Shown one piece after another: positions 29,891 to 37,932 of a stretch of 64,000 bases of DNA. How positions within the stretch are numbered: position 1 is the first letter of the stretch; each line of letters begins with the position of its first letter. The notes below the pieces were generated by a model. That model saw only the letters and a list, made by a program, of their open reading frames with translations. It was not told the origin of the DNA and searched no databases. This DNA comes from Pseudomonadota bacterium (GTDB lineage Bacteria; Pseudomonadota; Alphaproteobacteria; Azospirillales; Azospirillaceae), in NCBI GenBank assembly GCA_023423695.1, contig JAFAFA010000080.1, forward strand, positions 1 to 64,000, given 5' to 3'. The position numbers and the translations under genes are program-made.

Positions 29891-32044
29891 TTATTGGGCC
29901 GCGAGGCGGCCGGCGGCCGATGCCCGCCCGCCGTCATCCGGCAACCGGATGGTGAAGACGGAGCCTTCCTCGCGCGTGCTCTCCACCGTCAGGGTGCCGC
30001 CATGGGCGGCAACGATCTTCATCGTCATGTAGAGCCCCAGCCCGGTGCCCTTCGTCCCGCGCGAGGAGGACGCGCGGAAATAGATGGAGCCGATCCGCTC
30101 CACCTCCTCGGGACTCATGCCGCGCCCGCTGTCGGCGACGCGGATGACGATTTCCCCTCCATCCCCGGCCGCATCATAGCCGGCCGTCACCCGCACCGCT
30201 GCCTCCGGGGGCGAGTAGCGCAGCGCATTCTGCACGAGGTTGCCGATCGCCACCCCCAGGAAGGGCGCGTCGACCAGCAGCGGGTGGTCCGGCGTCTCCA
30301 CCGCCACCTCAAGCCGGTCCTCCGCCTCCGTCCCCGTCAGGCCGCCCAGCGCCTCCTCCATCAACTGACCCAGCGCCACCGGTTCCGGCTTCAGCGCCAG
30401 CGCCCCCTGGTCAAGGGCGTCGGAGGACAGGAACAGCTCCACCAGTTCGACCATCTTGCGGGTGGTGTTGCGGATGCGCTCCAGCCGGGTCAGCGCCGCC
30501 GGCGCCGTGACCGCCCCGGACAGTTCGATCATCTGCGCCGCGCTGTCGATGGAGGCGAGCGGGGTGCGGAACTCGTGCGACAGCATGGCGACGAAGGTGC
30601 GCTGCTCCTCCGCCCGCTTGGTGGCGAAGGCCGACTCCTCGCGGGCGCGCAGCCGCTCCGACTGCAGGCGGCCGATGCGCAGGGCCAAGCCGACGCCCAG
30701 CACCAGCACCGCCAACATGGACGAGATCTGATAAGGATCGGCGACGGCGAAATCGGCCGGCAGCACGCCGCGCAGCGACATCTGCGTCAGCAGCAGGCCG
30801 GCGAGCGAGACCATCGTGCTGGCCAGATAGAAGCGCGGGCTGGGATCGCCGGGGTTCAGCCAGGCCATGCGTGCGGTCAGCACCAGCGCGACCACCACCA
30901 CGACCAGCGCCGACAGCGTCACCACCGGGTTGGTCAGGGCATAGAGCGGCGTCACCGTCGTCGGCAGCATCAGCAAAACCAGCAGCGCCAGCCCCTGGTA
31001 ACAGCGGCGCAGCCACGGCGCACGGCTCCGCAGGTCCAGGATATAGACCCACATGATCAATCCCACGGCGAAGCCCAGGAAGCCGCTGCTGCCGACCATC
31101 ATGTTGATGAACCAGCCCGACATGTCCGGCAGCAGGGCGGCGGCGGTGCCGTTGGCGAACAGGTAATAGAAGAAGACGGTGGCGACATAGCCGGTGTAGG
31201 CCAGCAGCGCCCCGTCGCGCAGAAGCAGCCCCAGCGCGACGTAGCCCAGCGTCAGGATGCCCAGCACGCCGAGGAACAGGCCCTGGAACAGCAGGTCGGG
31301 CGTCTGGTGGCCGACATAGGCCGCCGGCGTCCACATCCGGGCGGACAGGCGGATGGCGCTGATCGAATCGACGCGCAGATAGAGCGAGACCGGCTGTCCT
31401 TCCGGCAGGCTCAGCGGCAGGGCATGCAGCCGCGTCCTCATCGGCCGCTGGCTGAAAGGCACGAAATCGCCCAGCCGGACCAGCCGGTAGGCGTCCGGAC
31501 TTTGCGGCCGGCCATCCGCCGCCGTCGATGCCGCCGCCATCGACGGCGGGCCCACAGACTTGGGCCCCATAGACTTCGGGATGAACAGGTCGAGATGGTC
31601 GATGTAGGCCTCGCCCATCTCCAGGATCCAGTCCGCCGGGGCGCCGGGGGGGCGCAGCAGATCGAAGCGGTACCAATGGATGTCGCGGGTCTGGCCGGCG
31701 CCACGGAAGTCGCTGCGCGGCTCCATGCCTCCGGCGGCGTCGGCCTTCAGGATGTCGGCGAAGTCCAGCCTGCGCTCGGGGTCGACCAGCCGGGTGAAAT
31801 GGCCGGCCAGCGAGGCGCCGGCGGTGGACGCCTCCAGCCGCAGCGGTTCCACCGGCGCGGCTGCAGAGGCGGCGCCCAATGCGCAAAGCCAAAGCAGGAT
31901 CGCGCCAAGCAGGAAGCGCAGGTGTCCAGGAGGGCCGGAGGGACGGCGATGCGTAAGGGTGCGAATGCGGATGGCCGGCAGGCTGCCGCGCCGGCTTTCC
32001 GTCCACCGGCCGCTCGCGCCGCCGTTCATCGCATCCTTGGTCAT
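29891..32044 (-). CDS. 7TMR-DISM sensor histidine kinase
   Basis: An inner-membrane two-component sensor of about 717 residues. After an N-terminal hydrophobic segment come a periplasmic DISM extracellular domain (about 65-230), seven predicted helices (about 255-455), a His-kinase dimerisation domain with FVAMLSHEFRTPLASI near residue 510 (phosphorylated His), and an ATPase domain with LVQNALRYSPP (N box), VADSGRGMSPEE (G1) and KGTGLGLYM (G2). All kinase boxes look intact. No response regulator is adjacent, so the partner is unknown. Start choice is uncertain: ATG 32044 is used; GTG 32089 and ATG 32029 (with AAGGA) are alternatives. Confidence 0.9.
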   Translation of the reverse strand: MTKDAMNGGASGRWTESRRGSLPAIRIRTLTHRRPSGPPGHLRFLLGAILLWLCALGAASAAAPVEPLRLEASTAGASLAGHFTRLVDPERRLDFADILKADAAGGMEPRSDFRGAGQTRDIHWYRFDLLRPPGAPADWILEMGEAYIDHLDLFIPKSMGPKSVGPPSMAAASTAADGRPQSPDAYRLVRLGDFVPFSQRPMRTRLHALPLSLPEGQPVSLYLRVDSISAIRLSARMWTPAAYVGHQTPDLLFQGLFLGVLGILTLGYVALGLLLRDGALLAYTGYVATVFFYYLFANGTAAALLPDMSGWFINMMVGSSGFLGFAVGLIMWVYILDLRSRAPWLRRCYQGLALLVLLMLPTTVTPLYALTNPVVTLSALVVVVVALVLTARMAWLNPGDPSPRFYLASTMVSLAGLLLTQMSLRGVLPADFAVADPYQISSMLAVLVLGVGLALRIGRLQSERLRAREESAFATKRAEEQRTFVAMLSHEFRTPLASIDSAAQMIELSGAVTAPAALTRLERIRNTTRKMVELVELFLSSDALDQGALALKPEPVALGQLMEEALGGLTGTEAEDRLEVAVETPDHPLLVDAPFLGVAIGNLVQNALRYSPPEAAVRVTAGYDAAGDGGEIVIRVADSGRGMSPEEVERIGSIYFRASSSRGTKGTGLGLYMTMKIVAAHGGTLTVESTREEGSVFTIRLPDDGGRASAAGRLAAQ

Positions 32045-32123
32045 CGTACGGCTTAGATAAAGATAAAGCTTTAGGAAAAGATTAAGCACATATGCATTCC
32101 ATCCTCACCTTACCCCGACCGTG

Positions 32124-32867
32124 TCAGATGCGCGAGGGCGACAGCTTGAACTCCACCAGGGCGTCTGTGGAGGCGAGCGCCGCGACCAGCGTCATCGGGT
32201 CGAGGTCACCCTTGCCCTGCAGAACCAGCTGGCATTCGAACTGGCCGCTGCCGTTGGCGAGGTGGAAGGCCCAGTCGACCACCTCGAACCCATGGCGGGC
32301 CACCTGTGCCCGCAACTCGTCCGGCGGCGGCGCCTTGTCGCGGGGAAACACCAGCGTCAGATGGACCACCGAGCGGTGCGGCAGCAGCCGCTCGAGCGGG
32401 CGCAGCAGGCTCATCACCAGGATGGTCAGCAGCGCGGCGGCGATGGCGACGGCGTAGAAGCCCAACCCGATGATGATGCCGATGGCAGAGGTCGCCCAGA
32501 TCGACGCCGCGGTGGACAGGCCGCGAATCGACAATCCCTCGCGCATGATCACACCTGCGCCGAGAAAGCCGATGCCGGTCACGATGCCCTGGATCACCCG
32601 CGTCGGGTCGCCGGCCCCGGCGGCGACTTGGGACCCGCCCTGGAACAACGTGCCGCCATACCACATGGCGGGATAGGCATTGACGACCGTCAGCGCCGCG
32701 GAGGCCAGGCAGACCAGCCCGTAGGTCCGCATCCCAGCCGCCCGCCCGTGATAGCTGCGCTCGTACCCCAGCAGCAGCCCGACCGCCAGCGCTCCCAACA
32801 GATGCAGAAGAATCAGCCCGTTGGTCACCAGCTCGGCCGGCGACCAGTAGGAGCGCAGCAAATCCAT
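32124..32867 (-). CDS. MgtC/SapB-family membrane protein
   Basis: A 247-residue membrane protein of the MgtC/SapB family, a group linked to magnesium homeostasis and acid stress. The N-terminal half has about five helices with the signature LHLLGALAVGLLLGYERSYH, GMRTYGLVCLASAALTVVN, and VTGIGFLGAGVIMREGLSIR followed by GLSTAASIWATSAIG. The C-terminal 85 residues are soluble, likely an ACT-like domain. ATG 32867 is used; an ATG at 32894, nine codons upstream, has a comparable ribosome binding site. It is divergent from nap. Confidence 0.9.
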   Translation of the reverse strand: MDLLRSYWSPAELVTNGLILLHLLGALAVGLLLGYERSYHGRAAGMRTYGLVCLASAALTVVNAYPAMWYGGTLFQGGSQVAAGAGDPTRVIQGIVTGIGFLGAGVIMREGLSIRGLSTAASIWATSAIGIIIGLGFYAVAIAAALLTILVMSLLRPLERLLPHRSVVHLTLVFPRDKAPPPDELRAQVARHGFEVVDWAFHLANGSGQFECQLVLQGKGDLDPMTLVAALASTDALVEFKLSPSRI

Positions 32868-33007
32868 GGCAACCCCATCCCGAACCGAAGCCATAGGGCC
32901 TTCCCGCGAGGCCCGGCTCCAGTCTAGCGCGGTCCGGGCCGGAACGCCTTCACAGCGCGACGGAAGGGTCCGCCGCGCCATTCGGTCACAGGCGTGAATA
33001 GCCCCGC

Positions 33008-33021
33008 TTGACCTGTGTCAA
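33008..33021 (+). promoter_or_regulatory. FNR/Anr-type operator of the nap operon
   Basis: TTGAC-CTGT-GTCAA is a perfect inverted repeat matching the FNR-family binding consensus TTGAT-N4-ATCAA closely. If centred at -41.5, transcription would start near 33056, with GATACT at 33044-33049 as a -10 element. That would make nap induced by oxygen limitation. Confidence 0.75.
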
Positions 33022-33063
33022 TTCCAGACTCATCGAAAGTATCGATACTAAGGGCCGAAAACC

Positions 33064-33090
33064 GGTACCTAAGGACCATACCTTGGTATC
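33064..33090 (+). promoter_or_regulatory. hairpin in the nap leader
   Basis: A 10-pair hairpin with one bulged T and loop ACCATA lies just after the predicted start site and 36 bases before napE. The left arm AAGG-type sequence also recurs as GATACTAAGG at 33044-33053, an inverted match of CCTTGGTATC at 33081-33090. It may be a protein-binding repeat or RNA structure. Confidence 0.45.
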
Positions 33091-33126
33091 GTTCGATCCG
33101 TCCCCGCACCGACCGAGAGTGCAGCC

Positions 33127-33321
33127 ATGAGGCCGACCAGTTCCCCCGTCCTGTCCCATCCGTCCGATCGGATCGCGACCGAGTCCGATCCGGCTCCGAC
33201 CCGCCGGGCCGAGGGACTGATGTTCCTGTGGCTGGCCTTCCTGGTCTGGCCGCTGATCGCCATCGGTTCCGTATCGGCCTACGGCTTCTCGATCTGGATG
33301 TACCAGCTCCTCACCCACTGA
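33127..33321 (+). CDS. napE: periplasmic nitrate reductase accessory protein NapE
   Basis: A small inner-membrane protein of 64 residues of unknown role, found at the head of nap operons. The single hydrophobic segment FLWLAFLVWPLIAIGSVSAY with the closing GFSIWMYQLL is typical of NapE. The first 30 residues are polar and variable. It begins at ATG 33127 behind the FNR-type operator and leader hairpin and is followed by napD 10 bases later. Confidence 0.88.
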   Translation: MRPTSSPVLSHPSDRIATESDPAPTRRAEGLMFLWLAFLVWPLIAIGSVSAYGFSIWMYQLLTH

Positions 33322-33331
33322 GTCTTCCGAC

Positions 33332-33598
33332 ATGCCCCGCGCCCCCGAAGTCCACATCTCCAGCCTTGTCATCCAGCACAGCCCCGACCGTACCGAGGCG
33401 GTGCGCGAGGCGGCGAACGCCGTCGCCGGGCTGGAGTGGTGCGCATCGGAGAACGGCAAGGCCGTCGTGACGCTGGTCACCGCCAGCGCCGCCGAGGTGG
33501 TGGACCGCATCGCCCAGTTGAACGCCGTTCCCGGCGTGCACACCACGACCATGGTCTACCACCACTACGAACCCGCGGACGCGATCGACGCAGCCTGA
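33332..33598 (+). CDS. napD: NapD chaperone for NapA export
   Basis: A cytosolic 88-residue chaperone that binds the Tat signal of NapA before export. The family pattern is seen in VHISSLVIQHSPDRTEAVRE, VTLVTASAAEVVDRIAQLNA and GVHTTTMVYHHYE. Length and ferredoxin-like layout match NapD. It lies between napE and napA, the usual order. Confidence 0.92.
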   Translation: MPRAPEVHISSLVIQHSPDRTEAVREAANAVAGLEWCASENGKAVVTLVTASAAEVVDRIAQLNAVPGVHTTTMVYHHYEPADAIDAA

Positions 33599-33680
33599 CG
33601 GCACCGCCATCCCGGTGTCCTCCGGGCGCGCCGCATCCGCCCTTTCCCGACCGAATTTCCTCCGAAACTGGAGTCTCCGC

Positions 33681-36182
33681 ATGTTCCTGTCCCGCCGCGA
33701 TTACCTGAAGGCGCAAGCCGCCGCTGCCGCCGCCGCGGCGGCCGGAATCTCAATGCCCGCATCGGCCGGTACCCTGCTGACCGGCGAAGGCGCCAAGCTG
33801 AACTGGTCCAAGGCCCCCTGCCGGTTCTGCGGCACCGGCTGCGGCGTGATGGTCGGCGTCAAGGACGGCCGCGTGGTCGCCACCCACGGCGACGTGAAGG
33901 CCGAGGTGAACCGCGGCCTGAACTGCGTGAAGGGCTATTTCCTGTCCAAGATCATGTACGGCGAGGACCGGCTGAACCAGCCGCTGCTGCGCATGAAGGA
34001 CGGCAAGTACGACAAGGAGGGCGAGTTCCAGCCGATCACCTGGGACGCCGCCTTCGACATCATGGCGCAGAAGTGGAAGGAGACCCTGAAGAAGAAGGGT
34101 CCGACCGCCGTCGGCATGTTCGGCTCCGGCCAGTGGACCATCTACGAGGGCTATGCCGCCTCCAAGCTGATGAAGGCTGGCCTGCGCTCCAACAACCTGG
34201 ACCCGAACGCCCGCCATTGCATGGCGTCGGCGGTGGTCGGCTTCATGCGCACCTTCGGCATGGACGAGCCGATGGGCTGCTACGACGACATGGAGCAGGC
34301 CGACGCCTTCGTGCTGTGGGGCTCCAACATGGCGGAGATGCACCCCATCCTGTGGACGCGCGTCACCGACCGCCGCCTCAGCCATCCCGGCTGCAAGGTC
34401 GCCGTCCTGTCGACCTTCGAGCATCGCAGCTTCGACCTCGCCGATCTCGGCCTGGTCTTCACCCCCGGTTCCGACCTGGCGATCCTGAACTACATCGCCA
34501 ACCACATCATCAAGACCGGCCGGGTGAACAAGGAGTTCATCGAGAAGCACTGCAACTTCAAGCGCGGCCGCGACGACATCGGCTATGGCCTGCGTCCCGA
34601 GCATGCGCTGGAGCAGAAGGCGAAGAACGCCGCCAAGGCCAACGACTCCGACCCGATCAGCTTCGACGAGTTCGCCAAGTTCGTCGAGCCCTACACGCTG
34701 GACAAGGCGCATGAGCTGTCGGGCGTGCCGAAGAACCGGCTGGAGGCGCTGGCCGAGCTGTACGCCGACCCGAAGGTGAAGGTCGTCTCCTTCTGGACCA
34801 TGGGCTTCAACCAGCATGTCCGCGGCGTCTGGGCCAACAACCTCGTCTACAACATCCACCTGCTGACCGGTAAGATCTCCCAGCCCGGCAGCGGCCCCTT
34901 CTCGCTGACCGGCCAGCCTTCGGCCTGCGGCACCGCGCGCGAGGTCGGCACCTTCTCCCACCGGCTGCCCGCCGACATGGTGGTGACCAACCCCGAGCAC
35001 CGCAAGCACGCCGAGGAGATCTGGAAGCTGCCGGAGGGGACCATCCCCGACAAGGTCGGCTACCACGCCGTCCAGCAGGACCGCATGCTCAAGGACGGCA
35101 AGCTCAACGCCTACTGGGTCATGTGCAACAACAACATGCAGACGGCCCCGAACACGGCGAAGGAGACCTTCCCCGGTTACCGCAACCCGGAGAACTTCGT
35201 CGTCGTCTCCGATCCCTACCCCACCGTGACGGCGCTGGCCGCCGACCTGATCCTGCCCACCGCCATGTGGGTGGAGAAGGAGGGCGGCTACGGCAATGCC
35301 GAACGCCGCACCCAGCTGTGGCGCCAGCTGGTCGACGCGCCGGACGGCGCGCGCTCCGACCTGTGGCAGATCATGGAGTTCTCCAAGCGCTTCCAGATCG
35401 AGGAGGTGTGGCCGGAGGAACTGCTGAACAAGAAGCCGGAATACCGCGGCAAGACGCTGTACGACGTGCTGTTCCGCAACGGTCAGGTCGACCGCTTCCC
35501 GCTGTCCGACCTCGACCCGAACTACAACAACCAGGAGGCCAAGGAAGCCGGCTTCTACGTCCAGAAGGGCCTGTTCGAGGAATATGCCGCCTTCGGCCGC
35601 GGCCATGGCCACGATCTGGCGCCCTTCGACCTCTACCACCAGGAGCGCGGCCTGCGCTGGCCGGTGGTGGACGGCAAGGAGACCAAGTGGCGCTACCGCG
35701 AGGGCTCCGATCCCTACGTGAAGGCCGGCGAGGGCATGCGCTTCTACGGCAACAAGGACGGCAAGGCCAACGTCTTCGCCCTGCCCTACGAGCCGCCGGC
35801 CGAGGCCCCCGACGCCGACTACCCGTTCTGGCTCAGCACCGGCCGCGTGCTGGAGCACTGGCACAGCGGGTCGATGACGCTGCGCGTACCGGAGCTGCGC
35901 AAGTCGGTTCCCAACGCCGTGGTGTTCATGCATCCCGACGACGCCAAGGACCTGAACGTCCGGCGCGGGCAGGAGGTGCGCATCACGTCGCGGCGCGGCG
36001 AGGTGCGGGTGCGGGTCGAGACGCGCGGACGCAACAAGCCGCCGCGCGGCCTGGTCTTCGTCCCCTTCTTCGACCACACGGTCCTCATCAACAAGGTGAC
36101 GCTCGACGCCACCGATCCCATCAGCAAGCAGACCGACTTCAAAAAATGCGCGGTCAAGATCACGCCCGTCGTGAACGCCTGA
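33681..36182 (+). CDS. napA: periplasmic nitrate reductase catalytic subunit
   Basis: Reduces nitrate to nitrite in the periplasm with a bis-MGD molybdenum cofactor. The 833-residue precursor has a Tat signal (SRRDYLK at residues 4-10, then an alanine-rich hydrophobic segment). A [4Fe-4S] cluster is bound by Cys47, Cys50, Cys54 and Cys82 in the CRFCGTGCG segment and the following NCVKGYF. Cys180 in NARHCMAS is the probable Mo ligand. The C-terminal dinucleotide-binding domain is complete, with length as expected. ATG 33681 is chosen because it gives a typical Tat start. The operon lacks napF, napG and napH, as in several alphaproteobacteria. Confidence 0.98.
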   Translation: MFLSRRDYLKAQAAAAAAAAAGISMPASAGTLLTGEGAKLNWSKAPCRFCGTGCGVMVGVKDGRVVATHGDVKAEVNRGLNCVKGYFLSKIMYGEDRLNQPLLRMKDGKYDKEGEFQPITWDAAFDIMAQKWKETLKKKGPTAVGMFGSGQWTIYEGYAASKLMKAGLRSNNLDPNARHCMASAVVGFMRTFGMDEPMGCYDDMEQADAFVLWGSNMAEMHPILWTRVTDRRLSHPGCKVAVLSTFEHRSFDLADLGLVFTPGSDLAILNYIANHIIKTGRVNKEFIEKHCNFKRGRDDIGYGLRPEHALEQKAKNAAKANDSDPISFDEFAKFVEPYTLDKAHELSGVPKNRLEALAELYADPKVKVVSFWTMGFNQHVRGVWANNLVYNIHLLTGKISQPGSGPFSLTGQPSACGTAREVGTFSHRLPADMVVTNPEHRKHAEEIWKLPEGTIPDKVGYHAVQQDRMLKDGKLNAYWVMCNNNMQTAPNTAKETFPGYRNPENFVVVSDPYPTVTALAADLILPTAMWVEKEGGYGNAERRTQLWRQLVDAPDGARSDLWQIMEFSKRFQIEEVWPEELLNKKPEYRGKTLYDVLFRNGQVDRFPLSDLDPNYNNQEAKEAGFYVQKGLFEEYAAFGRGHGHDLAPFDLYHQERGLRWPVVDGKETKWRYREGSDPYVKAGEGMRFYGNKDGKANVFALPYEPPAEAPDADYPFWLSTGRVLEHWHSGSMTLRVPELRKSVPNAVVFMHPDDAKDLNVRRGQEVRITSRRGEVRVRVETRGRNKPPRGLVFVPFFDHTVLINKVTLDATDPISKQTDFKKCAVKITPVVNA

Positions 36183-36196
36183 GGAGTGCCGGCATC

Positions 36197-36721
36197 ATGA
36201 AGACCCGTTTCCTGATCGCCGCGCTGGCCCTTCTGGCCGGCGTCCCGGCCCTGACCATCGGCGTCACCTCCGGTGTTGTCGCCGCCGACAAGCCCGTTGT
36301 GATGGCGGACGCCACCGGCACCGTGGGGGGGATCAAGGTCCCCTCCGCCAACCATCCGATCACGCTGGATGTCCCGGCCGAGGCGACCCACCGCGAGATC
36401 ACCGACGACCAGAAGCGCGTGCGCAACTACGCCGACCAGCCGCCGCTGATCCCGCATGCCATCCGCGACTACCAGATCGACCTGAACATCAACAAGTGCC
36501 TGACCTGCCACGACCGCCGCAACACGGCCGGCTCGCAGGCGCCGATGCTGTCGGTCACCCATTTCCAGGACCGTGACGGCCAGACGCTGGGCACGGTGGC
36601 GGCGCGCCGCTACTTCTGCACCCAGTGCCACGTCCAGCAGACGGACGCGCAGCCGATCGTTCCCAACAGCTTCCGCGACTTCGACTCGGTCCTGGGCCAT
36701 GCCCAAGGCGGCCAGAAATGA
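36197..36721 (+). CDS. napB: diheme cytochrome c, NapB electron-transfer subunit
   Basis: A periplasmic 174-residue c-type cytochrome that feeds electrons to NapA. It has an N-terminal signal peptide (FLIAALALLAGVPALTIGV) and two heme-binding sites, CLTCH near residue 100 and CTQCH near residue 142, as expected of NapB. It starts 14 bases after napA at ATG 36197 with GAGGAG upstream. Its stop overlaps the napC start. Confidence 0.96.
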   Translation: MKTRFLIAALALLAGVPALTIGVTSGVVAADKPVVMADATGTVGGIKVPSANHPITLDVPAEATHREITDDQKRVRNYADQPPLIPHAIRDYQIDLNINKCLTCHDRRNTAGSQAPMLSVTHFQDRDGQTLGTVAARRYFCTQCHVQQTDAQPIVPNSFRDFDSVLGHAQGGQK

Positions 36722-37335
36722 CGATCCGATCCGCCCTGACGGGCCTGTGGCGGCTGTTCGCCCGTCCCAGCGTCCACTTCAGCCTGGGCTTCCTGACGCT
36801 GGGCGGCTTCATCGCCGGCGTCCTCTTCTGGGGCGGCTTCAACACCGCCCTGGAGGCGACCAACAAGGAAGCCTTCTGCATCAGCTGCCACGAGATGCGC
36901 GACAATCCCTATGAGGAGCTGAAGCAGACCATCCACTTCACCAACCGCTCGGGCGTGCGCGCCAGCTGCCCCGACTGCCACGTCCCGCATGAATGGACCG
37001 ACAAGATCGCCCGCAAGATGCAGGCATCGAAGGAGGTCTGGGGCAAGATCTTCGGCACCATCGACACCCGCGAGAAGTTCCAGGAGAAGCGCCGCGAACT
37101 GGCCGAGCACGAATGGGCGCGTCTGAAGTCCAACAACTCGCTGGAATGCCGCAACTGCCACAGCGCGGACTCGATGGACATCACCAAGCAGAACCCGCGC
37201 GCCGCGAACATGCACGAGACCTACCTGTTCACCGGCCAGAACACCTGCATCGACTGCCACAAGGGCATCGCCCACCGCCTGCCCGACATGCACGGCGTGG
37301 AACCCGGCTGGACCATGAAGACCAGCCAGAAGTGA
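36718..37335 (+). CDS. napC: tetraheme cytochrome c quinol dehydrogenase NapC
   Basis: A membrane-anchored NapC/NirT-type cytochrome of 205 residues that takes electrons from quinol to NapB/NapA. One N-terminal helix (FSLGFLTLGGFIAGVLFWGG, about residues 20-40) is followed by a periplasmic domain with four CxxCH sites: CISCH, CPDCH, CRNCH and CIDCH. The ATG overlaps the napB stop (ATGA), indicating translational coupling. It is the last gene of the operon and is followed by a terminator. Confidence 0.97.
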   Translation: MTIRSALTGLWRLFARPSVHFSLGFLTLGGFIAGVLFWGGFNTALEATNKEAFCISCHEMRDNPYEELKQTIHFTNRSGVRASCPDCHVPHEWTDKIARKMQASKEVWGKIFGTIDTREKFQEKRRELAEHEWARLKSNNSLECRNCHSADSMDITKQNPRAANMHETYLFTGQNTCIDCHKGIAHRLPDMHGVEPGWTMKTSQK

Positions 37336-37350
37336 GTGCCTAGTTGCTGC

Positions 37351-37390
37351 AACAGCCCCGTCTCCGGAAGGAGCGGGGCTGTTTGCGTTT
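37351..37390 (+). terminator. terminator of the nap operon
   Basis: The stem AACAGCCCCG / CGGGGCTGTT with a 13-base loop is followed by TTTGCGTTT, beginning 16 bases after the napC stop. Confidence 0.8.
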
Positions 37391-37408
37391 CACGGGAAAC
37401 GTGGTGGC

Positions 37409-37544
37409 TTCGAATGCCCCCTCCCCAACCTTCCTCCGCTGGGCGGGGGAGGGGGTAAGCGATTGTACGGAAGAGCACTTATCGATTAGAGCGGCGGCAG
37501 TCCCTCCCCCGCCCAGCGGGGGAGGCTAGGTGGGGGCATTCGAA
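37409..37544. repeat. long intergenic inverted repeat
   Basis: Two arms of about 43 bases (37409-37453 and 37502-37544) are near-perfect reverse complements, both running from TTCGAATGCCCCC to a GGGCGGGGGAGGG end and flanking about 48 bases of unrelated DNA. Each arm itself contains a smaller palindrome of C- and G-rich blocks. It looks like a dispersed intergenic repeat, perhaps transposon-derived. No transposase frame is present. Confidence 0.7.
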
Positions 37545-37552
37545 GACGACAC

Positions 37553-37921
37553 TCACCCCAGCATCGCCACCACCGACAGCGCCAGCAGCGTCACCAGCAC
37601 CGCCTCGCCCAGTCCGATCAGGACGCGCAGTCCCAGCGCGATGGCCCAGGTGGCGAGGTCGAAGCGGTGGCGGACCTCCTTAAGCAGGCGTTCCTGGATG
37701 CCGGCGACGGTGCGCCGGGCCGACAGGCTGGCGATGCCGCCGACCAGCGCCACCACGCCGGTGCCCAGCACGAAATACAAGGCGCCCTTCCAGCCGGCGA
37801 AATGGTCGGGGTCGTTCAGGTAATGCCCGGCGCCGACGACGATCCACACCGCCGCCGGCCAGACGCCGACGATCTCCGGCCCCGGCCCATCCGGTTTGGT
37901 GCCGTCCTTCCTCTCGCCCAT
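37553..37921 (-). CDS. small hypothetical membrane protein
   Basis: Not recognised. The 122-residue product shows three hydrophobic stretches (about 18-33, 48-70 and 95-120) around a charged middle (RRTVAGIQERLLKEVRHRFD), so it is likely an inner-membrane protein. It begins at ATG 37921, only 11 bases after the stop codon of the PAS_5 gene at 37933-38760, which is read first on the minus strand, so the two are probably cotranscribed. No family motif is seen. Confidence 0.6.
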   Translation of the reverse strand: MGERKDGTKPDGPGPEIVGVWPAAVWIVVGAGHYLNDPDHFAGWKGALYFVLGTGVVALVGGIASLSARRTVAGIQERLLKEVRHRFDLATWAIALGLRVLIGLGEAVLVTLLALSVVAMLG

Positions 37922-37932
37922 CGCCGCCTCCC

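Noticed and set aside
33750..36077. A 775-residue minus-strand frame across napA
   Set aside because: Antisense to the clearly assigned napA, with low-complexity His/Val/Gly-rich sequence and no motifs.
37344..37529. A 61-codon plus-strand frame after napC
   Set aside because: It lies inside the nap terminator and the inverted repeat; composition follows the repeat.
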